DNA of 64,000 nucleotides from Spirochaetia bacterium. GTDB taxonomy: Bacteria; Spirochaetota; Spirochaetia; DAHUYW01. Shown piece by piece: positions 26,045 to 34,422 of the stretch. The stretch lies in the NCBI GenBank assembly GCA_030041455.1, contig JASHNV010000058.1:29606-93605 (forward strand), written 5' to 3'. A program made the position numbers and the translations under genes. Within the stretch, counting starts at the first letter, position 1; the number at the start of each line of letters is the position of its first letter. The notes below the pieces were generated by a model. The model made no database searches, was not told the origin of the DNA, and worked only from the letters and a program-made list of their open reading frames with translations.

Positions 26045-27067
26045 ATGGAGAGCGTACGGATCCTGGCGGTCGCCCGGAGCCTATCCCGCCTGAAGCGACT
26101 TCGCTCGAGCGCGGCCGAGGAGGGCTTCGAGCTCCTCACGGCGCGCTCGGGGAGCGAAGCGCTCGCCATCGTGGAGACCGGGCAGATCGACCTGCTCCTC
26201 CTTGAGGACGCGCTTCCCGGCGCCCTCACGGTCGTCGCCGCGCATCGCGCGAAGCGCGGGAGCGAGCCGCATCAGATCGTCGCGCTCACGCCGGGGCTCG
26301 CCCGAGGCGGCTTTCGCGGGAACATCCCGTACGACGACTTCTTCGCCGCGTTCGCCTCGACGGGGGAGCGAAAGGCGAGGATCCGATCGGCGGTCGATCG
26401 CCTGCGCCGCCAGCGCGAGCTCGCGCGCGAGCGGGACCATTTTCGCGCCGCGATCCACGACGAGCGCGAGCAGTCCGCTCGACTCCTCGACCGGCACCTG
26501 CATCTCGTGAAGGCCTTCCGCGCCATGGAGGGCATCAACGAGGAGCTTGAGCGGAGCAACAAGCGCCTTGAGAAGATCGCCCGCTACGACATGCTCTCGG
26601 GACTGCTGAACCGGTCGAGCCTCTTCGCCGCGATGGACATCGAGATCGAGCGCGCGGTGAGAAACGGCGCCCCGCTCGGCGGATTCATGACCGATATCGA
26701 CCATTTCAAGAGCATCAACGACAACTTCGGCCATCCGTACGGCGACGAGGTCATCCGCCAGATCGGCAATCGGTTGAAGCTCGCGATGAGGACCTACGAC
26801 TCCGCCGGCAGGTACGGAGGCGAGGAGTTCTTCATCATTCTGCCGAACACCACGATCGACCAGGCGCGCATGATCGCCGAGCGCTTTCGCGAGAGTCTCG
26901 ACCGCGCTCCGGTGGTCCTCGGCGACGACACGGTGAAGGTGACCGCGTCGCTCGGCGTCGCCGAATACCGGGTAGGGGCGAATCGGGAGGAGTGGGTACG
27001 CTCCGCCGACCGCGCGATGTACAGCGCGAAGCAGGAGGGACGGAACCGGACCGTCGTCGAGGCCTAG
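26045..27067 (+). CDS. Diguanylate cyclase with degenerate receiver domain
   Basis: A 340-residue protein. Residues 1-125 look like a receiver fold that has lost its phosphorylation site (VRILAVARSLSRLKRL instead of an acidic pair, LLLLEDALPG at the usual Asp strand). A helical linker with coiled-coil character (about 125-175) follows, then a GGDEF domain (about 178-338) with the active signature RYGGEEFFII and the c-di-GMP inhibition site RTYD five residues before it. It should make cyclic di-GMP from GTP in the cytoplasm with product feedback. What the N-terminal domain senses is unknown. Its TAG stop shares the palindrome CTAG with the stop of the convergent phoR gene. Confidence 0.9.
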   Translation: MESVRILAVARSLSRLKRLRSSAAEEGFELLTARSGSEALAIVETGQIDLLLLEDALPGALTVVAAHRAKRGSEPHQIVALTPGLARGGFRGNIPYDDFFAAFASTGERKARIRSAVDRLRRQRELARERDHFRAAIHDEREQSARLLDRHLHLVKAFRAMEGINEELERSNKRLEKIARYDMLSGLLNRSSLFAAMDIEIERAVRNGAPLGGFMTDIDHFKSINDNFGHPYGDEVIRQIGNRLKLAMRTYDSAGRYGGEEFFIILPNTTIDQARMIAERFRESLDRAPVVLGDDTVKVTASLGVAEYRVGANREEWVRSADRAMYSAKQEGRNRTVVEA

Positions 27068-28518
27068 GCTTTGAGCGCGCGGCCCGCAGGCCGCGGCGGC
27101 TTCTCCGCGGGCAGTTGCGGATTCGGGAGCCTCATCGTGAAGGTGCTTCCGGAGCCCACCTCGCTCGTCACGAAAACCTCGCCCCGGTGGGAGAGGGTTA
27201 TGTGCTTGACGATCGCGAGGCCGAGCCCCGTTCCCCCGAGATCGCGGCTTCGCGCCTTCTCCACGCGGTAGAAGCGCTCGAAGACCCGGGGCAGGTCCTT
27301 CTGCGGAATGCCGATGCCGTGGTCCGCGACGACGATCTCGACCGTCTCGGTCTCCCCGCCGGCCGAACAGCTTTCCGCCGAGACCCTCACGGTCGTGTTT
27401 TCGCCGCTGTACTTCACCGCGTTGTCGACGAGGTTGACGACGGCCTGCTCGATGAGGACCGGGTTCCCGACGAGCGTCAGGGACTCGTCGCAATCGACCT
27501 CGACGCGAACGGCGCGCTTCTCCGCCTTGTCCGAGCAGACTCCGACCGCGTCCATGAGGGTCTCGCGCACGTTGAAGCGGCTGAACTCGAGCGGCTCGCC
27601 GTCGGTCTGCTCGAGGCGCGAGAGACTGAGGAGGTCCTCGATGATGGCGTGAAGCCGCTCGGACTGCTTCGCGAGGATCCCGAGAAAGCGGCGGGCGGTC
27701 GGCGGATCGTCGATCGCGCCGTCGCGGAGCGTCTCGATGAAGCCCTTGATCGAGGTGACGGGGGTCATGAGCTCGTGGGAGACGTTGGCGACGAAGTCCC
27801 GCCTGATGCTCTCGAGGCTTCTCAGCTTCGTGACGTCGTTGAGCACGAGCACGACCCTGTCGACGTTGCTCTCGTCCGAGTCGCTCAAGTCGCGGCGGAG
27901 CACGGTTCCGTGCACCTGGAGGAAGCGCCTCTCCTTTCCCGCGAGCGTGATGCTCGCTTCCCGGGGCTGCCGGCTCGACAGGGTCTCCTGCGCGAAGTTG
28001 AAGAGGTCGGTGTTGCGGATCACCTCGAGGAGCGGCCGCCGCTTGGCCTCGGCCGGCGCCATCTCGGTGAGGCGCGACGCCGCGGGATTCACCTCGATGA
28101 TCTCCATGTCGGTGTCGAGGACGATGACCGCCTCGACCATGCCGGAGAGGATCGCCTTCTGCTCGTTGCGCTGTCTCTCGAGGACCTCGAGGCGTTTCTT
28201 CAAGCTGTCCGCCATGAGCTCGAGCGCCCGAAAGAGCTCGCCGAACGCGTAGGCCTCTCCGATCGGCGGGGTGAAGTCGAGGTTCCCCGCGGCGAGCTTC
28301 TCCGCCATCTCGCGGAGCGTCTCGACCGGCCTCTGCTCGCGGAGCAGCAGCCGGTAGACGAGCGCGCCTGAGCCCGCGACGACCAGAGCCCAGAGCGCGG
28401 CGAAGAGGAGGCCGGAGGGGTGGGCTCCCCGGAGGAACAGGATCGCGAGGAGCCCGGTCAGCACCGCGTCGGAGGCGACGACCAGCAAGAGCGGAAGGAA
28501 GGCCCGGCGCAGGCGCAT
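27064..28518 (-). CDS. phoR: PhoR-type sensor histidine kinase
   Basis: A 484-residue membrane kinase. Two hydrophobic segments close together near the N-terminus leave almost no periplasmic loop, as in PhoR proteins that sense through the Pst system. Then come a HAMP-like linker, a PAS domain (about 110-230: AILSGMVEAVIVLDTDMEII), HisKA with the phospho-accepting His248 (NVSHELMTPVTSIKGF) and the ATPase domain with N box (VNLVDNAVKYS), G1 (VADHGIGIP) and G2 (GGTGLGLAIVKHI). It would phosphorylate the PhoB-like regulator encoded 13 bases upstream in the same operon. It overlaps the convergent cyclase gene by 4 bases. Confidence 0.88.
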   Translation of the reverse strand: MRLRRAFLPLLLVVASDAVLTGLLAILFLRGAHPSGLLFAALWALVVAGSGALVYRLLLREQRPVETLREMAEKLAAGNLDFTPPIGEAYAFGELFRALELMADSLKKRLEVLERQRNEQKAILSGMVEAVIVLDTDMEIIEVNPAASRLTEMAPAEAKRRPLLEVIRNTDLFNFAQETLSSRQPREASITLAGKERRFLQVHGTVLRRDLSDSDESNVDRVVLVLNDVTKLRSLESIRRDFVANVSHELMTPVTSIKGFIETLRDGAIDDPPTARRFLGILAKQSERLHAIIEDLLSLSRLEQTDGEPLEFSRFNVRETLMDAVGVCSDKAEKRAVRVEVDCDESLTLVGNPVLIEQAVVNLVDNAVKYSGENTTVRVSAESCSAGGETETVEIVVADHGIGIPQKDLPRVFERFYRVEKARSRDLGGTGLGLAIVKHITLSHRGEVFVTSEVGSGSTFTMRLPNPQLPAEKPPRPAGRALKA

Positions 28519-28531
28519 CGGTGTGCTCAGG

Positions 28532-29227
28532 CTACTCCTCCTGCATTCGGTATCCGATTCCCCGCACCGTCTCGATGTACCGTCCCTCTTTTCCGAGCTT
28601 CTTGCGGATCCCGAGAATCTGGACGTCCACCGAGCGCTCCGTCACGGGGTAGTCGGCTCCCTTCACCGCCGCGATGATCTGGTTGCGCGAGAAGACCCAC
28701 CCGGGGTTCCGCGACAGGTACTCGAGGATGCCGAACTCCGAGACCGAGAGCGCGACCGGCTTCCCCGAGCAGGTGACCTCGTGGCGGGTGACGTCGATCT
28801 CGATCGCGTGGATGCGGATCCTCGATCGCTCCCCCGAGGACTCGGCGCGCTGCCTGCCCCGGCGGAGGACCGCCCGCACGCGCGCGATGAGGACCTTCGG
28901 GCTGAAGGGCTTCGCGATGTAGTCGTCGGCGCCGGTCTCAAGGCCCGCGATGATGTCGCTGTCCTCGGTTTTCGCCGTCACCATGAGAATCGGAGTCTCC
29001 CTCGTGCGGGCGTCCTGCTTGAGGCGGCGGCAGACGTCGAGCCCGTCGACGCCGGGAAGCATGAGGTCGAGCACGATCAAGTCGGGGCCCTTGGCGGCCG
29101 CCTCCCGCAGCGCCTCCTCGCCGGTCAGGGCTACGAGCGTCCGGTAGCCCTCCTTCTTGAGGTTGAAGTCGATGAGCTCGAGAATATCGCGCTCGTCGTC
29201 AACTATGAGAATCGTTTCCTTCGGCAT
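28532..29227 (-). CDS. phoB: PhoB-type response regulator
   Basis: A 231-residue OmpR/PhoB-class regulator. The receiver has the acidic pair D10/D11 (LIVDDERD), the phosphorylated Asp54 (LIVLDLMLPG), Thr in MVTAKTED and Lys in YIAKPFSPK. The C-terminal winged helix (about 130-231) ends YIETVRGIGYRMQEE. It should bind Pho boxes and switch on phosphate-starvation genes, including perhaps its own operon (see the repeats at 30749-30764). The start overlaps the end of phoU by 29 bases. Confidence 0.9.
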   Translation of the reverse strand: MPKETILIVDDERDILELIDFNLKKEGYRTLVALTGEEALREAAAKGPDLIVLDLMLPGVDGLDVCRRLKQDARTRETPILMVTAKTEDSDIIAGLETGADDYIAKPFSPKVLIARVRAVLRRGRQRAESSGERSRIRIHAIEIDVTRHEVTCSGKPVALSVSEFGILEYLSRNPGWVFSRNQIIAAVKGADYPVTERSVDVQILGIRKKLGKEGRYIETVRGIGYRMQEE

Positions 29228-29912
29228 CGCTTTCTTCGCTGTAGTATCCGATTCGGTTCAGCTCGACGTGGCGACCCGTGTTGCTGTAGACGATCCACTC
29301 GCTGATGTTCGTGACGTGGTCGCCGAGCCGCTCGAGAAAGCGGCTGATGAACAGAAAGCTCGTCGACTGCTTCACGTAGCGGGAGTCGGCCTTCAGGTAG
29401 CCCCATATCTCGGTCATCACGTCGTGGTGGAGCTTGTCGAGGGAGGCGTCCATCTTCGCGGTCTCGATCGCGAGATCGGCGTCGCTGTTGATGAAGGCGG
29501 TAAGCACGTCGTGGATCATCTTGATCACGATCTCGCTCATCTTGGGGATGTCGATGAGCGGCTTCATGTAGACTTCCTCGGAGAGCCTGATTGCCGCTTT
29601 CGCGATGTGCACGGCGTGATCGCCCATGCGCTCGAGCTGCGTGACGATCTTCAGCGCGGTGATGATATGGCGCAGGTCGCTCGCCACCGGCTGCTCGGTG
29701 GCGATGAGGATCGTGCAGCGGTCCTCGATGTCGATCTCCTTCTGGTTGATCGCCTCGTCGTCGTCGACGATTTTCTTCGCGAGCTCGATATCCTGGTCGA
29801 TGAGGCAGGAGATGGACTTGCCGATCGCCTCCTCGACGAGCGTGCCCATCTTGAGTATCTCCTGATTCAACGCCTTGAGACTCTCGCTGAAGTGTATGCG
29901 CGGTACGGCCAC
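29199..29912 (-). CDS. phoU: Phosphate signalling protein PhoU
   Basis: A 237-residue all-helical protein with the two tandem PhoU repeats. Each carries the metal-binding ExxxD pattern: KIVDDDEAINQKEIDIEDR with LERMGDHAVHIAK in the first, and FINSDADLAIETAKMDASLD with LERLGDHVTNISEWIVY in the second. PhoU links the Pst transporter to PhoR and keeps the kinase quiet when phosphate is plentiful. It lies 21 bases after pstB and overlaps phoB by 29 bases. Confidence 0.95.
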   Translation of the reverse strand: MAVPRIHFSESLKALNQEILKMGTLVEEAIGKSISCLIDQDIELAKKIVDDDEAINQKEIDIEDRCTILIATEQPVASDLRHIITALKIVTQLERMGDHAVHIAKAAIRLSEEVYMKPLIDIPKMSEIVIKMIHDVLTAFINSDADLAIETAKMDASLDKLHHDVMTEIWGYLKADSRYVKQSTSFLFISRFLERLGDHVTNISEWIVYSNTGRHVELNRIGYYSEESDAEGNDSHS

Positions 29913-29933
29913 TTTTCCCCCCCGTTACGGCTC

Positions 29934-30686
29934 TCAGCCGAACTTCCCGGAGATATACGCTTCGGTTCGCGGATTGGTCGGCTTAAAGAATATCTGCTGC
30001 GTCGAGCCGGTCTCCTCGACCACGCCGTCGAGGAAGAACGCGGTGTGGTCGGAGATGCGTCCGGCCTGCTGCATGTTGTGGGTGACGATGACGATGGTGT
30101 AGCGGTTTTTCATCTCGTAGATGAGGTCCTCGATGCGCGCGGTGGAGATCGGGTCGAGCGCGGAGGTCGGCTCGTCCATCAGCACGACGTCCGGCTCGAC
30201 CGCGAGGACCCTAGCGATGCACAGCCGCTGCTGCTGCCCGCCTGAGATGCCGAGCGCCGGCTTGTTCAAGCGATCCTTGATCTCGTCCCAAAGCGCGGCC
30301 GCCCGAAGGCTCCTTTCGACGATCTCGTCGATTTCGCGCCGTCTCTTCACGCCGTGGATTCGCGGGCCGTAGGCGACGTTGTCGTAGACGGTCATCGGAA
30401 ACGGGTTCGGCTTCTGGAAAACCATCCCCACCCGCCTTCGCAGCTCGATCTCGTCGTAGCCGTTGTAGACGTTCTTTCCGTCGTAGAGGATGGTCCCCGT
30501 CGTGACGACCCCCTCGATGATGTCGTTCATGCGGTTGAGGGCGCGCAGGAACGTGGATTTCCCGCACCCGGAGGGGCCGATCAGCGCGGTCACCCGCTTC
30601 GACTCGATGTTGAGCGATATCGATTTGAGCGCGTGCATCGCGCCGTAGAAGACGTTCAAGTCCTGCACTTGAAGCTTATAGTCCAT
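29934..30686 (-). CDS. pstB: Phosphate ABC transporter ATP-binding protein
   Basis: A 250-residue ATPase of the high-affinity phosphate transporter. Walker A is [20 protein letters not shown], where the NRMND tail is specific to PstB; the signature is [11 protein letters not shown], Walker [13 protein letters not shown], and the switch histidine is in [13 protein letters not shown]. The ATG at 30686 is chosen because GGGAG lies five bases upstream; the frame stays open eleven codons more. The membrane and binding subunits pstS, pstC and pstA are not next to it: upstream lies an unrelated convergent-facing gene end. They must be encoded elsewhere. Confidence 0.95.
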   Translation of the reverse strand: MDYKLQVQDLNVFYGAMHALKSISLNIESKRVTALIGPSGCGKSTFLRALNRMNDIIEGVVTTGTILYDGKNVYNGYDEIELRRRVGMVFQKPNPFPMTVYDNVAYGPRIHGVKRRREIDEIVERSLRAAALWDEIKDRLNKPALGISGGQQQRLCIARVLAVEPDVVLMDEPTSALDPISTARIEDLIYEMKNRYTIVIVTHNMQQAGRISDHTAFFLDGVVEETGSTQQIFFKPTNPRTEAYISGKFG

Positions 30687-30717
30687 CGCAACTCCCGGAA
30701 TCCCGCAGCAAGCCGTC

Positions 30718-30764
30718 ATTGTAACTGCCCCGAAGGTAGTTGGTAAAGTGTGACGCGGTTGTGA
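30718..30764 (-). promoter_or_regulatory. Promoter and candidate Pho box of pstB-phoU-phoB-phoR
   Basis: On the minus strand TTACCA (30746-30741), a 17-base spacer and TACAAT (30723-30718) form a plausible promoter 31 bases before the pstB start. Just upstream, TCACA occurs twice exactly 11 bases apart (30764-30760 and 30753-30749). Direct repeats with an 11-base period next to or replacing the -35 box are how PhoB sites are built in other bacteria (7-base unit plus 4-base spacer), so this is a candidate PhoB-binding site. Confidence 0.5.
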
Positions 30765-30810
30765 GCGGCAGATGAGTTTTCCGTTAAACGGCTCCAGGGA
30801 GCGATCCCGG

Positions 30811-31620
30811 TCAGGCGCCCGAATACCGCGCCATTCTGCGGAACCAGCCGTAGAGCGCCTCGATGCGGTAGTCGAACGAGTCGCGGATCATCCCCTCCAT
30901 GCCGAGATACGTCAGGACCTTGACCACGACGCAGCCGTAGAACAGGAGCGAGCCGCGATAGGGCATCACGACGAGCTGCAGCTGCATGTCTCCGGGCCGC
31001 ACCACCGGAACGAGGAGGAGCTTCAGGAGCGTCTCGCTCGTCATCGACATCGCGATCGTCCGCTCGGACGCCCGATAGCGGACCTCGGCGACGAAGGGCC
31101 CGAACGTCGAGTCGTCCTGGCGGATGTAGATCGTGCTGTCGGCGGGGGGATCGGCGACGAGCGGATCGGCGACCCGTCTGAGATCGTTCTCGCCCGCGAC
31201 GACGTAGGAGTCGCGGAAGAGCACCCGCTTCCGGCCGAAGAGCGTCGAGTAGTAGCGGACGCCCTTGAGCGTGCTGATCGAGCGGAGCACGTTGTACCAC
31301 GCGGTCAGCCGCGCGCGGTCGTTCCCGGGCGGTAGCGGCGCGATGAAGACCGTCTCCACGCCGATCGTGTAGGGAAGCGAGGTCATCGAGGCGAGAATGG
31401 CGCCGCTCAGGGGCGATTGCGGGAGGAGCCGGGGGGACTCGACGCTCGTGAAGAAGCGCGTGACGCTTCCCTCGCGCAGGAGCGTCGCGGAATCCGCATC
31501 GGACATGGCCGGAATGATCTGCTCGAGGTCGGAGGCGCTGAGCGCGCCTGCGGCGGGGATCCCGGCGGCGAGGAGGAGCGCGAAGATTGAACAAAGCCGA
31601 TGCGTCGTGGTATGGTTCAT
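30811..31620 (-). CDS. Exported protein of unknown function (DUF6675-like)
   Basis: A 269-residue protein with a cleavable-looking signal peptide ([22 protein letters not shown], written here only in part: core [15 protein letters not shown]). The mature part has no recognised catalytic motif. Conserved-looking blocks are [33 protein letters not shown] and [14 protein letters not shown] near the end. It reminds me of DUF6675, a family known mainly from spirochaetes, but this is recollection and not an alignment. Probably periplasmic or outer-membrane associated. It diverges from murG with a 37-base gap between the start codons. Confidence 0.6.
   Translation of the reverse strand: MNHTTTHRLCSIFALLLAAGIPAAGALSASDLEQIIPAMSDADSATLLREGSVTRFFTSVESPRLLPQSPLSGAILASMTSLPYTIGVETVFIAPLPPGNDRARLTAWYNVLRSISTLKGVRYYSTLFGRKRVLFRDSYVVAGENDLRRVADPLVADPPADSTIYIRQDDSTFGPFVAEVRYRASERTIAMSMTSETLLKLLLVPVVRPGDMQLQLVVMPYRGSLLFYGCVVVKVLTYLGMEGMIRDSFDYRIEALYGWFRRMARYSGA
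31587..31616 (+). promoter_or_regulatory. Promoter of murG
   Basis: TTGAAC at 31587-31592, an 18-base spacer and TATGGT at 31611-31616. It lies inside the first codons of the divergent gene, with the murG ATG 41 bases after the -10 box. Confidence 0.4.
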
Positions 31621-31657
31621 CCTACTAAAGATAGCACCTTTCCGTTCAAGAGGCACA

Positions 31658-32767
31658 ATGCGCAAGGTCGTGCTGTTTACCGGCGGGGGTTCGGGCGGCC
31701 ACGTTTTTCCCGGCGTGGCGGTGATCGAGAAGCTTCGCAGATCGGATCCGTCGCTCGACATTCGCTGGATCGGCTCGCGCTCTCCGCTTGAACAGGACAT
31801 CGTTCGCAGGTTCGCGATCCCCTTCTTGTCGATCCCGTCCGGGAAGCTCAGGCGGTACCTCTCGCCGCGGAACGTCGTCGACCTGTTCAAGATCGCCGCC
31901 GGCGTGGTGAAATCGCTCTCGATCCTCTCGCGGGTCAAGCCGCGGCTCCTGTTCTCGAAGGGCGGCTTCGTGAGCGTGCCTCCGGTCCTCGCCGCCCGGC
32001 TGCTCGGAGTGCCGGTCGTGAGCCACGAGTCCGACTTCGACCCGGGCCTCGCGACGCGCATCAACTCGCGCTTCTCCGCGGCGATCTGCGTCGCCTACGA
32101 GGAGACGAGGAGCTCCTTCCCCGAGGCGCTCCGGTCGCGGGTCGTGGTCACCGGCAATCCGGTCCGCTCCGAGATCTTCGCGGGAGACCGCGCTCACGGC
32201 CGCGCGCTTCTCGGCGTGCCCGACCGGATGCCGGTGGTCTTGGTTCTCGGCGGCAGCCAGGGCTCGCAGGAGGTGAACGGCCTCGCCGAGGAGGCCGCCG
32301 AGCTCCTGCGGGGGAGCGTCTTCGTGGCCCACCAGACCGGGCGCGCGGATTTCAGGCAGTCGCATCGGGAAAACTACGTGACGGCGGACTTCTTCGCCGA
32401 CTCCTATCCCGACGTGCTCGCCGCCGCCGACGTCGTCGTCTGCAGGTCCGGCGCGGGCACGCTCTGGGAGCTCTCGGCGCTCGGCAAGCCGTCGGTCCTC
32501 ATCCCGCTCGGCAGAGCCTCGTCGCGAGGCGACCAGCTCAGGAACGCCGATCACTACCGGCGGATCGGCGCGGCGGTCGTGCTCGAACCCGGGCGCGCCG
32601 GGGCGAAGGCGCTCGTCGAGGCGATCGCCTCCATGCTCGCCGATCCCGAGAGGCTTCGGTCGATGGGGCAGGCGGCCGCCTCGGTGATGCGCTCGGACGC
32701 CTCCGAGACGATCGCCGATCTCATCAGGGCGCGCATTGGAGCGGTCCATGCCGATAACTCCGCTTGA
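31658..32767 (+). CDS. murG: UDP-GlcNAc:lipid I N-acetylglucosaminyltransferase
   Basis: A 369-residue glycosyltransferase that adds N-acetylglucosamine to lipid I to make lipid II at the inner face of the membrane. The N-terminal signature FTGGGSGGHVFPGVAVIE, the SKGGFVSVPPVLAA line, the central VLGGSQGSQEVN and the nucleotide-sugar loop CRSGAGTLWELSALGKPSVLIPL are all in place. The ATG at 31658 is preferred to longer frames because the family signature starts at residue 8 and a GAGG site is close. It overlaps cvpA by 20 bases. Confidence 0.96.
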   Translation: MRKVVLFTGGGSGGHVFPGVAVIEKLRRSDPSLDIRWIGSRSPLEQDIVRRFAIPFLSIPSGKLRRYLSPRNVVDLFKIAAGVVKSLSILSRVKPRLLFSKGGFVSVPPVLAARLLGVPVVSHESDFDPGLATRINSRFSAAICVAYEETRSSFPEALRSRVVVTGNPVRSEIFAGDRAHGRALLGVPDRMPVVLVLGGSQGSQEVNGLAEEAAELLRGSVFVAHQTGRADFRQSHRENYVTADFFADSYPDVLAAADVVVCRSGAGTLWELSALGKPSVLIPLGRASSRGDQLRNADHYRRIGAAVVLEPGRAGAKALVEAIASMLADPERLRSMGQAAASVMRSDASETIADLIRARIGAVHADNSA

Positions 32768-33239
32768 CCTGTTCTTCATCGCGCTCGTGGGCGTCGCGAC
32801 GCTGCGCTGCACGGTCCGCGGCTTCGTCGCCGAGATCATGTCGGTCGCGGCGGTGGCGGTGGGAATCGGAGCGGGGCTGCTTCTCTCAGGCTCCGTCTCC
32901 GGGCTCATCGCGCGGCGCTTCGGCGACTCGCCGTGGAACGGAGTCATCGCGTTTCTCGCGCTCTTCCTCGCGGGATACCTCGTCGTGAAGCTCCTCGCAG
33001 GCGCGATCAACCGCGCGATCGAGGCGGTCTCCCTCGGCAGCCTCGACCGGGCGCTCGGCTTCTTTCTCGGTCTCGCCGAGGGGCTTCTCGCGGCGGCCGT
33101 CGTGGTATTCGTGCTCGAGATCCAGCCCTTTTTCAACGTCTCAGACGCGCTGAAAGCGAGCCGGTTCGCGACCGAGATGACTAGGCTCCTTCCTGCGGTG
33201 CCGTTCCTCCACGAACGGCCGGCCGACCCCCGTGTTTGA
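32748..33239 (+). CDS. cvpA: CvpA family membrane protein
   Basis: A 163-residue protein with four transmembrane helices in the CvpA arrangement: PLDLFFIALVGVATLRCTVRGF, the short basic loop after helix 1, then EIMSVAAVAVGIGAGLLLSG, a third helix LALFLAGYLVVKLLAGA and a fourth GLAEGLLAAAVVVFVLEIQP. CvpA is needed for colicin V production and for envelope stress or purine-linked phenotypes in some bacteria; the molecular role is unclear. The ATG at 32748 has GGAG six bases upstream and overlaps murG; the end overlaps holB by 8 bases. Confidence 0.85.
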   Translation: MPITPLDLFFIALVGVATLRCTVRGFVAEIMSVAAVAVGIGAGLLLSGSVSGLIARRFGDSPWNGVIAFLALFLAGYLVVKLLAGAINRAIEAVSLGSLDRALGFFLGLAEGLLAAAVVVFVLEIQPFFNVSDALKASRFATEMTRLLPAVPFLHERPADPRV

Positions 33240-34422
33240 GAACATCATCGGCCAGGACCGGCTCGTCGAGCGGCTGCGCGGCGAGATCGCGGAAGGCGCG
33301 CTCCCGCGCGCGCTCCTTTTCCACGGCGAGGCGTACCGCGGCAAGATGAGCGCGGCGCTCGAGCTCGCGAGGGCGCTCACGTGCCTCGAGCGCGACGCGC
33401 TCTGGAGCTGCCGGTGCAGGTCGTGCGAGATGCAGCGCCTCCTCGTCCACCCCTATACCCTGCTCCTCGGCTCCCGCTACTTTTCCGAGGAGATCGCGGC
33501 CGCCGCCGACGCGCTTTCGAGGACCCGCCGGGAGCCCGCGCAGTTCCTCTACGCGCGCTCGGTGCGAAAGCTCCTCCGCCGCTTCGACCCCGTGCTCTGG
33601 GAGCGGAACGAGGGCGAGCTCAAGGGGGTGCGGGGCGCGATCGAGGAGGCCGAAGACCTCCTCGCGGGGCTTCTGCCCGGGCGCCTCCTGCCGGGGGAGG
33701 GCGAGCTAAAGACGACGCTCGGCAGGTGCGCCGAGCTCTGCGAGAAGATCGCCCGCGCGGTCTCAAGCGGCATCTCGATCGACCAGATTCGGCGAGCCAC
33801 GTTCTGGGCGCGCTCGACGAGCGGGGGATCGAACAAGGTGATCATCCTCGAGGCGGTCGACCGAACGCTCGAAGGCGCGCGCAACGCGCTCCTGAAGGCG
33901 ATCGAGGAGCCGCCCGAGGGCGCCTTCTTCGTGCTCGTCACCACGCGAAAGAGCGCGATCGCCCCGACGATCCTCTCGCGCCTGCGGGCCTACCATTTCC
34001 CCGCCCGGGGCGAAGCCGAGGAGCGCGGGGTCCTCGAAAAGATCTTTCGCGAGCCTGAGGGCTTCCGCGGAAGCCTCAAGGAGTACTTCCAGTCCCGCGG
34101 CGGTCCGAAGGCCGGCTCTCTCCGCGCCGCGGCGGCGAGCTTCCTCGGCTCCGTCCTCCGGACGGAGCCGGGATCGAGGCCCGACGAGGAGCTCCTCGCG
34201 GCGCTTTCGGGGCAGACGGAGCTCAGGGGCTTCCTCGAAGAGCTCACCCTGGAGCTCCGCGGAGCGCTCGGCGGCGGGGCGGGAGCTCCCCCGGCCGGTC
34301 TCGGGAGAATCGAGCGCTGGGCGCGGCTCGTGAGGCAGGCGGCCGCCCAGGGCGAGTCCTACAATCAGAGCCCGAGTCTCCTCGTCGAGAGCCTGTACTA
34401 CCGCATGAGGGAAGGGGCATGA
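33232..34422 (+). CDS. holB: DNA polymerase III delta-prime-like clamp-loader subunit
   Basis: A 396-residue protein of the clamp-loader family, starting at GTG 33232. The opening FENIIGQDRLVERLRGEI and ALPRALLFHGEAYRGKMSAA match delta prime, whose P-loop is degenerate as here (no GxxGxGK). A zinc knuckle is formed by cysteines in LTCLERDALWSCRCRSCEM. Later lines SISIDQIR-like (GISIDQIRRATFWA), KVIILEAVDRTLEGARNALL, IEEPPEGAFFVLVTT and ILSRLRAYHF are standard. An insert of about 70 residues lies between the zinc knuckle and the DQIRR line, making it somewhat longer than usual. It is part of a tight cluster with cvpA and the following kinase. Confidence 0.88.
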   Translation: MFENIIGQDRLVERLRGEIAEGALPRALLFHGEAYRGKMSAALELARALTCLERDALWSCRCRSCEMQRLLVHPYTLLLGSRYFSEEIAAAADALSRTRREPAQFLYARSVRKLLRRFDPVLWERNEGELKGVRGAIEEAEDLLAGLLPGRLLPGEGELKTTLGRCAELCEKIARAVSSGISIDQIRRATFWARSTSGGSNKVIILEAVDRTLEGARNALLKAIEEPPEGAFFVLVTTRKSAIAPTILSRLRAYHFPARGEAEERGVLEKIFREPEGFRGSLKEYFQSRGGPKAGSLRAAAASFLGSVLRTEPGSRPDEELLAALSGQTELRGFLEELTLELRGALGGGAGAPPAGLGRIERWARLVRQAAAQGESYNQSPSLLVESLYYRMREGA

